From Chryseobacterium populi (lineage in GTDB: Bacteria > Bacteroidota > Bacteroidia > Flavobacteriales > Weeksellaceae), in the NCBI RefSeq assembly GCF_000282115.1, contig NZ_AKJY01000024.1, positions 1 to 48,565 of the forward strand: a DNA stretch of 48,565 nucleotides, read 5' to 3'. The notes beneath the pieces were generated by a model. It saw nothing but the letters and a program-made list of their open reading frames with translations. It was not told where the DNA came from and ran no database searches. A program made the translations under genes and the position numbers. Shown here in pieces: positions 43,227 through 48,565 of the stretch. Within the stretch, counting starts at the first letter, position 1, and every line of letters begins with the position of its first letter.

Positions 43227-43913
43227 ATGAGCAACAGAATATTATTAGTAGAAGACGACCAAAGTTTTGGCGCTGTATTGAAGGATTATTTGACGATCAA
43301 TAATTTCGAGGTTACGCTTGCAACAGATGGAGAACAAGGGCTGAAGGAATTTACGGAGAATGAGTTTGATATTTGTATTTTCGATGTCATGATGCCTAAA
43401 AAAGATGGATTTTCTTTGGCAGAGGATGTGAAAAAGATCGATAAGAATACGCCTATTATTTTCCTGACAGCAAGAAATATGAGAGAAGATATTCTGAAAG
43501 GCTATCAATTGGGAGCAGATGATTACATCACAAAGCCTTTTGATACCGAGCTGCTTTTATACAAAATCAAGGCAATCCTTCAGAGAAGCTCAACGCTTGA
43601 AAATGAAGAACAGGAACAGTTTAAAATCAGTAACATCTTCTTTGATTCTATGCTGAGACAACTAAGGGTAGGTGATAAGGAATATAAGCTTTCACCAAAA
43701 GAAAATGAATTGCTTAAGCTTCTTTGCATCCACCGTAATGATTTTATGCCGAGAGACCTGGCGTTAAGAAAAATCTGGAAGAAAGAAAATTACTTTACAG
43801 CAAGAAGTATGGATGTGTATATTGCCAAGCTTCGTAAGCTTTTAAAAGACGACGAAGGGTTGGAAATCATCAATGTTCACGGAGAAGGTTTCAGACTTCT
43901 GGTAAAGAATTAA
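43227..43913 (+). CDS. OmpR-family response regulator, RprY-like
   Basis: 228 residues from the ATG at 43227 (MSNRILLVEDDQ); the frame is open upstream, but those residues are not part of the receiver domain. Phosphorylation site D53 in CIFDVMMPKKDG, acidic pair D10-D11, K103-type lysine in ADDYITKPFD. The C-terminal winged helix includes FDSMLRQLRVGDKEYKLSPKENELLKLL and ARSMDVYIAKLRKLLKDD. It should act as the partner of the upstream histidine kinase. A terminator follows that overlaps the next gene's promoter box. Confidence 0.93.
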   Translation: MSNRILLVEDDQSFGAVLKDYLTINNFEVTLATDGEQGLKEFTENEFDICIFDVMMPKKDGFSLAEDVKKIDKNTPIIFLTARNMREDILKGYQLGADDYITKPFDTELLLYKIKAILQRSSTLENEEQEQFKISNIFFDSMLRQLRVGDKEYKLSPKENELLKLLCIHRNDFMPRDLALRKIWKKENYFTARSMDVYIAKLRKLLKDDEGLEIINVHGEGFRLLVKN

Positions 43914-43936
43914 TTTCAAAACAGGATTATAAATAT

Positions 43937-43974
43937 AAAATTAGCAAAACAATTCAAAATGTTTTGCTAATTTT
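43937..43974 (+). terminator. Terminator behind the response-regulator gene, overlapping the next promoter
   Basis: A perfect 14-bp stem (43937-43950 with 43961-43974, arm AAAATTAGCAAAAC) with a ten-base loop. The 3' arm ends in TAATTTT, which forms most of the -7 box of the next gene. Confidence 0.75.
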
Positions 43975-43975
43975 G
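43968..43975 (+). promoter_or_regulatory. -7 promoter box TAATTTTG for the HGxPxHxC lipoprotein gene
   Basis: Exact TAnnTTTG match, 17 bases before the ATG at 43993, inside the 3' arm of the preceding terminator. Confidence 0.55.
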
Positions 43976-43992
43976 TTTCATACGATTTGGAT

Positions 43993-44652
43993 ATGAAAAA
44001 GACATTCTTAGGCTTTATAGCTGTTTCACTATTTACAGTTTCCTGCAAAAAAGACGAAAGAGCAACTTATTTAAAAGAGGAAGCAGGCGTTCAGCAGCCC
44101 AGTGTAGCAGTGAATAACACTCCTAAAGCATCACTTTTAGATCAGGCCGGTATTAATAGCAATACGAATATTCAGAATACTGCAGCTCCTGTTGCCGTAA
44201 ATCCGGCCACCCCTACAGCTCCGGGAATGAATCCTCCTCATGGACAACCGGGACACCGTTGTGATATCCCGGTAGGGCAACCGTTAAACAGCAAGCCGGC
44301 ACAATCGGGACAAAATGTTACCGTAAACAGTAATGGTGCCCAAACCATTCAAATCGATCCGAATTCTGTAAAACCCGGGAAATTTACAGCTGATAACACA
44401 GGGAAAGTAGTCAAAACAGCTCCGGGAATGAACCCGCCACACGGACAGCCAGGGCACCGTTGCGATATACCTGTAGGGCAACCTTTAAACAGCAAACCGG
44501 CTCCTGCTCCACAACCGGTTCAGAACGTTCAGCAAAGCAGTCCTGCTCCTGTACAACAAGCTTTAGCCAGCGGTGAAAAACCTAAGCTAAATCCGGCGCA
44601 TGGAGAACCTTTCCATAATTGTGCGGTAAAAGTAGGTGACCCATTGCCATAA
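43993..44652 (+). CDS. Lipoprotein with repeated HGxPxHxC motifs, possible metal binder
   Basis: 219 residues from the ATG at 43993 (an in-frame TTG lies two codons before). Lipoprotein signal MKKTFLGFIAVSLFTVSC, cysteine 18. The rest is Pro/Ala/Asn/Gln-rich and probably unstructured, carrying two identical 29-residue repeats (from residues 75 and 142) with the core NPPHGQPGHRCDIPVGQPL, and a third degenerate copy at the C-terminus, NPAHGEPFHNCAVKVGDPLP. Each has two His and one Cys that could bind metal. Function unknown. A Cys-rich protein and a TonB-dependent receptor with metal-binding domains follow downstream. Confidence 0.75.
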   Translation: MKKTFLGFIAVSLFTVSCKKDERATYLKEEAGVQQPSVAVNNTPKASLLDQAGINSNTNIQNTAAPVAVNPATPTAPGMNPPHGQPGHRCDIPVGQPLNSKPAQSGQNVTVNSNGAQTIQIDPNSVKPGKFTADNTGKVVKTAPGMNPPHGQPGHRCDIPVGQPLNSKPAPAPQPVQNVQQSSPAPVQQALASGEKPKLNPAHGEPFHNCAVKVGDPLP

Positions 44653-44658
44653 TTTTTG

Positions 44659-44666
44659 TAATTTTG
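44659..44666 (+). promoter_or_regulatory. -7 promoter box TAATTTTG for the Cys-rich protein gene
   Basis: Exact TAnnTTTG match with only five bases to the ATG at 44672, suggesting a leaderless message. Confidence 0.5.
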
Positions 44667-44671
44667 CATTC

Positions 44672-45034
44672 ATGAAGTTATTTCAGATTCTGGCAATCAT
44701 TTTCTGTTTAGGAGTTTTTCTGATCCCTAAAGCTGACTTCTATGTACAATCTGAACAGGCAACCTGCTGCAAAGCTGATTCTAAAGCAGATGACTGCTGT
44801 AAAAACAATCAATCATCTTCTACAAATCATCATGAAAAAACAACAAAATCGTGTAATGATGACTGCTGTTCAACTTGTATTGCTTGCTATACCTTTATAG
44901 AAACTCCTTTTTCCAAGGGCCTTCTTTTAGAGTTATCTTATTACAAAGCCAATAAAAAATTACAGTTTCAATATTGTGATCCTCATCTTTCAGACCGTTT
45001 AAAAGAAATCTGGCAGCCGCCGAAAATAGCTTAA
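44672..45034 (+). CDS. Small exported Cys/His-rich protein, possible metal binder
   Basis: 120 residues from the ATG at 44672. Signal peptide or anchor MKLFQILAIIFCLGVFLIPKA, then a stretch with ATCCKADSKADDCCKNN, a His pair (TNHHEK) and SCNDDCCSTCIAC, giving ten cysteines within about 45 residues. The C-terminus ends IWQPPKIA, an ending I associate with small exported Cys-rich proteins of flavobacteria (DUF6660-like), though this is from memory. It precedes the receptor with heavy-metal-associated domains by 65 bases and probably shares its job. A weak hairpin (45049-45054 with 45064-45069) followed by T residues lies in that gap. Confidence 0.7.
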   Translation: MKLFQILAIIFCLGVFLIPKADFYVQSEQATCCKADSKADDCCKNNQSSSTNHHEKTTKSCNDDCCSTCIACYTFIETPFSKGLLLELSYYKANKKLQFQYCDPHLSDRLKEIWQPPKIA

Positions 45035-45099
45035 TTAAAACCAGTGAAGTTCATTATATTCTGATGAACCGTTTTTTAATTAACTAAATTTTAAACAAA

Positions 45100-47784
45100 A
45101 TGAAATTATATATTTCCAGGGTTATTCTTGGTTTATTCTTATTATTTACTCCATTTATTTTTGCTCAGAATCTTACAAAAAGCCAGTTCAAAGTCAAAGG
45201 AAACTGTGAAATGTGTAAGGAAAGAATAGAATCTACGGCACAGAAAGCGGGTGCAAAAGCAGCGAGATATTCCGTCGATCTGCAGACGCTTACTTTAGAA
45301 ACCGAAAGCAATATTTCACCGGATGAAATCCTTAAGAAAGTAGCTGAAGCCGGCCATGACAATGAAAAATTCAAGGCTTCTGATGAGACTTACAAGAATC
45401 TGCCGGATTGCTGCCATTATGAAAGGGACCTCCAACCTTCCAGTACTGTTGTTCAAAATACAAAAGCAGAAAACGAATTTTATGTAAAAGGAAATTGCGG
45501 CTCCTGTAAGGCAAGAATTGAAAAAGCCGCTAAAGATGCAGGGGCAGACTCAGCAGAATGGAGCGCTGAGAAACAAACGGTTATTTTAAATTTTAACTCT
45601 TCCAAAACTTCTGCGGATAAAATTTTAAAAAAGATTGCCGGAGCAGGACATGACAACGAAAAATATAAGTCGACAGACGAAGTTTATAACAATCTTCCGG
45701 ACTGTTGCCTTTATGACAGAGAAATTCCGATGGGTGAAAAAGGGGCTAATGTACATTCAGAAGAAGAAAAACCTGAACATGAAGACCATTCGGCACATTC
45801 TTCCGGTGAATCCGGTACCGATATGGAATCTGGTGAAAAAAGAATTGAAGGCATACAGTTATCGGCTTCCAGGGCTTCCACGTCACTGAGCAAGAAAGAA
45901 GCCGGCCTGGTTTTTAATATTGATAAGAAAGAGCTTTTAAAAGCGGCCTGCTGCAACCTGTCTGAAAGCTTTGAAACCAATGCAACGGTAGATGTTTCGT
46001 TCAGCAATGCTGTTACCGGGACCAAACAGCTGAAAATGCTGGGCCTGGATCAGAAGTACACAAGCTTAACAAAGGAGCTTTTACCTGAAATCAGAGGACT
46101 GGCATCTGCTTATGGACTGAATTTCATTCCCGGAAGATGGATTGAAAATGTACAGCTTACCAAAGGTGGAAGTACGGTTACGAACGGTTATGAAAGCATT
46201 ACAGGGCAAATTAATACCGAACTTTTAAAAAATGCAGAAAAACCGGAAACTTCATTAAATCTTTTTTCAGATTTTAATGGCCGGGCTGAAGCCAATATCA
46301 CCAGCGTATCCCCTATTAACGAAAAATGGTCGCAATCCTTTTTATTACATGGAAACGGAACTTTCGGGAATACAGATATGAATGACGACGGTTTTCTTGA
46401 CAGACCGAAAGGAACTCAGCTGAACGCGGCTTATTTGCTTAATTACAATGACCTGGAAAAATCAGGGCTGGGATCACATTTCGGGATCAATTTTGTAAAA
46501 GATGAAAGAACGGCAGGGCAAACGGCATTTGATAGACAGCTTGATCAGAAAGAGCAGTCTGCTTATGGTGTAGGAATTAATATTTCAAGGTTCCAGGTCT
46601 GGAACAAAACGGGTTATGTCTTTAAAGGAAAGCCTTATCAGAGCTTAGGATGGATGAACCAATATGTGTATCATCAGCAGGACAGCTTTTTTGGTTTGAG
46701 AAATTATTCCGGAAAGCAGAATACGTTTTATTCCAATCTTATTTTTGAAAGCATCCTCGGAAACACCAATCATAAATACAAGGCCGGAGCAAGTTTTATG
46801 TATGACGGCTATAATGAAACCTATCTGACTATTCCTTTTAAAAGAAATGAGGTCGTTCCGGGAGCTTTTGCAGAATATACTTTAACAGGGTTAAAATATA
46901 CTTTGGTAGCCGGAGCGAGGATTGATTTTCATAATCTTGCCGGGACACAGTTTACTCCGAGATTGAATTTCAAATATGATGTCACGCCACAGACTATTGT
47001 AAGGCTTTCTGCCGGAAGAGGTTTCAGAACAGCTTCTGTTTTCGCAGAAAATCAGCAATACTTTGCGTCTAACCGTACAATCCAGATTATTCAGAATGGC
47101 GGAGACATTTATGGTTTAAAACCGGAGATCGCATGGAATTACGGCTTAAGTTTACAGCAGGAGTTTAAAATTTTCGGGAGAAAATCTTCTATTGTTGCTG
47201 ATTTTTTCAGAACGGATTTCCAGGACCAGGTTTTGGTTGATCTTGACCGCTCACCTCAGCAACTTACCTTTTACAATCTTGAAGGGAAATCTTTTGCGAA
47301 CAGTTTTCAGACGCAATGGGATTTTACACCTTTCAAAAATTTTGATGTAAGGCTGGCTTATAAATATTATGATGTACAGGCTGATTATATAGATGGCAGA
47401 CGAGAAATTCCTTTTATGGCCAGGCACAGGGGTTTTGTAAATTTAGCATACGCAACCAATAAGGATAAAAATGATGGATTCTGGAGCTTTGATACTACTT
47501 TCAACTGGGTAGGAAAACAAAGGCTTCCTAATACTTCAACAAATCCTGAAGAATTTCAATTGCCTGCCTATTCCGGATCTTATGCGATCCTGAATGCTCA
47601 GGTTTCAAGAAATTTCAATAAAAAGATCAGGGCTTATTTCGGTGGGGAGAATTTAACTTCTTATACTCAGAAAAATGTGATTATAGATTATAAAAATCCT
47701 TTCGGAAATTATTTTGATGGCGGAATGATTTATGCCCCTATTATGAAAGCCAATTTCTATGTTGGTTTGGATGTGATTTTTTAA
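45100..47784 (+). CDS. TonB-dependent receptor with two N-terminal heavy-metal-associated domains
   Basis: 894 residues. Signal peptide about 1-22. Two heavy-metal-associated (HMA) domains follow: residues about 29-87 with CxxC at C36/C39, and about 127-187 with C133/C136. Each is followed by the same tail, GHDNEK...NLPDCC (C104/C105 and C202/C203). A His/Glu-rich linker (about 220-240) leads to a divergent plug with KAACCNLSESFETN (C284/C285) and VDVSFSNAVTGTKQLKMLGL, then a 22-strand-type barrel ending FYVGLDVIF. The HMA modules lie where other receptors have signalling or carboxypeptidase-like domains, in the periplasm. Copper is the likely metal, but nickel, zinc or others cannot be excluded. 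Confidence 0.88.
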   Translation: MKLYISRVILGLFLLFTPFIFAQNLTKSQFKVKGNCEMCKERIESTAQKAGAKAARYSVDLQTLTLETESNISPDEILKKVAEAGHDNEKFKASDETYKNLPDCCHYERDLQPSSTVVQNTKAENEFYVKGNCGSCKARIEKAAKDAGADSAEWSAEKQTVILNFNSSKTSADKILKKIAGAGHDNEKYKSTDEVYNNLPDCCLYDREIPMGEKGANVHSEEEKPEHEDHSAHSSGESGTDMESGEKRIEGIQLSASRASTSLSKKEAGLVFNIDKKELLKAACCNLSESFETNATVDVSFSNAVTGTKQLKMLGLDQKYTSLTKELLPEIRGLASAYGLNFIPGRWIENVQLTKGGSTVTNGYESITGQINTELLKNAEKPETSLNLFSDFNGRAEANITSVSPINEKWSQSFLLHGNGTFGNTDMNDDGFLDRPKGTQLNAAYLLNYNDLEKSGLGSHFGINFVKDERTAGQTAFDRQLDQKEQSAYGVGINISRFQVWNKTGYVFKGKPYQSLGWMNQYVYHQQDSFFGLRNYSGKQNTFYSNLIFESILGNTNHKYKAGASFMYDGYNETYLTIPFKRNEVVPGAFAEYTLTGLKYTLVAGARIDFHNLAGTQFTPRLNFKYDVTPQTIVRLSAGRGFRTASVFAENQQYFASNRTIQIIQNGGDIYGLKPEIAWNYGLSLQQEFKIFGRKSSIVADFFRTDFQDQVLVDLDRSPQQLTFYNLEGKSFANSFQTQWDFTPFKNFDVRLAYKYYDVQADYIDGRREIPFMARHRGFVNLAYATNKDKNDGFWSFDTTFNWVGKQRLPNTSTNPEEFQLPAYSGSYAILNAQVSRNFNKKIRAYFGGENLTSYTQKNVIIDYKNPFGNYFDGGMIYAPIMKANFYVGLDVIF

Positions 47785-47795
47785 AAATACTTAAT

Positions 47796-47826
47796 GGGGC
47801 GGCACCAAAGGTGCCGCCCCGTTTTT
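47796..47826. terminator. Terminator between the receptor gene and the GH97 gene
   Basis: A perfect 11-bp GC-rich stem GGGGCGGCACC/GGTGCCGCCCC (47796-47806 with 47810-47820), loop AAA, then five T on the plus strand. It may work for both convergent genes. Confidence 0.92.
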
Positions 47827-47827
47827 G

Positions 47828-48565
47828 TTATTTCAAAGCTTTTATACTGATAGCAAAACCACCACCGGGAGCTGCTTTTATTTTTAGTTTATTGCCTGAA
47901 TTGACTTGTTGCCTGGAAATTTCATAGCTTTTAGGATTATGATTCCAGCTTGCATTTTTTCCGTCTCTGTAAATAATGGCTTCAAACTTCCCTTTGGGTA
48001 AAAATGACAGATTTACAGTTGCTTCTCTGGGATTTTCATCGGTAATGCTTCCCACAAACCATTCGTTTTTATTTTTTGCTTTTCTTGCTATGGTAATATA
48101 ATCTCCGGGCTCTGCCTCCAGAATATACGAAGCATCCCAATCGACTGCCACATCTTTAATAAACTGAAAAGCATCAGGATACTTTTTGTAGTTCTCAATG
48201 AGGTCAGCTGCCATTTGAAGCGGGCTGTACATGGTTATATAAAGTGCAAGCTGCTTGGTAAGGGTTGTACTTAATTTCGTCTTATTATTTCCATAAACTG
48301 ATAAATCCCCTTCAAATATTCCCGGAGTATAATCCATCGGCCCACCTATCAAACGGGTGAAGGGCAATATTGTGGTATGATCTGGTTTGTTTCCGTTAAA
48401 AGATTCGAATTCTGTTCCGCGGGCAGATTCCTGGGCAATCCAATTGGGGAACGTCCTGTGCAGACCTGTCGGCCGTACCGCTTCATGAGAATCGACCATA
48501 ATATGATATTGGGCTGCCATTTCGGCTACATACCTGTAATGATTTACCATCCACTGGCTGGCGTG
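47828..48565 (-). CDS. Glycoside hydrolase family 97 protein (C-terminal part)
   Basis: 245 residues visible; the frame stays open to the window edge, so the N-terminal part is missing. It contains the end of the catalytic barrel and the C-terminal beta-sandwich of GH97. HEAVRPTG and RGTEFESFNG hold two glutamates exactly 24 residues apart, matching the spacing of the base E508 and acid E532 in Bacteroides SusB. This supports an inverting enzyme such as an alpha-glucosidase. LTKQLALYITMYSPLQMAADLIENY is also typical. Confidence 0.9.
   Translation of the reverse strand, partial: HASQWMVNHYRYVAEMAAQYHIMVDSHEAVRPTGLHRTFPNWIAQESARGTEFESFNGNKPDHTTILPFTRLIGGPMDYTPGIFEGDLSVYGNNKTKLSTTLTKQLALYITMYSPLQMAADLIENYKKYPDAFQFIKDVAVDWDASYILEAEPGDYITIARKAKNKNEWFVGSITDENPREATVNLSFLPKGKFEAIIYRDGKNASWNHNPKSYEISRQQVNSGNKLKIKAAPGGGFAISIKALK

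Noticed and set aside
41528..47784. The two-component system as a dedicated metal sensor for the downstream locus
   Set aside because: It resembles the general RprXY system, its sensor domain has no Cys or His clusters, and a strong terminator separates it from the metal-ligand-rich genes; proximity alone is not enough.
1..48565. Phage, insertion sequence, integron or CRISPR array
   Set aside because: I looked for transposase, integrase and capsid-like products, terminal inverted repeats and regularly spaced direct repeats, and found none; the only dispersed repeat is the short palindromic element at two sites.
1..48565. tRNA or other structured RNA genes in the intergenic gaps
   Set aside because: No cloverleaf with a GTTCRANYC-type T-loop and CCA-type end was seen in the gaps by eye; a covariance-model search would be needed to exclude divergent RNAs.

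Overview
The window looks like chromosome from a flavobacterium of the Weeksellaceae, most like Chryseobacterium. The reasons are the AT-rich base composition, Bacteroidota-type promoter boxes (TAnnTTTG, at three promoters with an upstream TTG 19-20 bases away), weak or absent Shine-Dalgarno sequences, and gene families restricted to or typical of this phylum (DUF4271, DUF4293, DUF4296, DUF5689, DUF6146, DUF6702, exosortase XrtF, a Rho factor with a long disordered insert). I see no rRNA, tRNA, CRISPR array, insertion sequence or prophage. The content is mostly housekeeping, with a few accessory loci.

Layout. 1-3278: tail of an upstream gene, then nitroreductase, nadB and nadC (NAD synthesis). 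3382-8759: a TonB-dependent receptor behind a helically phased GTTAA array, a small membrane protein, asd and a cation diffusion facilitator. 8787-9739: exosortase XrtF and its partner (minus strand). 9790-13377: an AmgK-like kinase, a stand-alone RapZ C-terminal domain, a MurU-like nucleotidyltransferase (probable cell-wall sugar recycling), a LOG-family protein and a DUF6702 protein. 13464-14197: an AidA/PixA inclusion-body-family protein behind two palindromes. 14268-20582: a DUF5689 lipoprotein and TonB-dependent receptor, divergent from a secreted nuclease; together they may scavenge nucleic acid. 20631-25360: DUF6146 lipoprotein, superoxide dismutase, rho, DUF4293 and an M28 peptidase. 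25414-27625: ABC exporter and DUF1801.

27846-36690 is mainly a minus-strand housekeeping block: psd, cdsA, LUD protein, ftsH, rsfS, then (after the opposed birA) lptG-like permease, tgt, DUF4296 and a DPM1-like glycosyltransferase. The queuine tRNA-ribosyltransferase lacks the usual zinc-binding cysteines. 36767-41327: DUF4271, uroporphyrinogen-III synthase, S9 oligopeptidase with a translationally coupled small protein, and an AHSA1 protein. 41528-43913: an RprXY-like two-component system.

The best candidate for an under-described system is 43968-47784: a lipoprotein with two identical 29-residue HGxPxHxC repeats (13 synonymous and no amino-acid changes between the copies) plus a third degenerate copy, a Cys/His-rich exported protein, and a TonB-dependent receptor carrying two periplasmic heavy-metal-associated domains. 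I read it as a metal (likely copper) handling locus of the cell envelope. The window ends inside a GH97 glycosidase. Two copies of a GGCTAAAGCC palindromic repeat lie at 27644-27728 and 40737-40810. Several promoter boxes sit 4-10 bases from start codons, which suggests leaderless or near-leaderless mRNAs.
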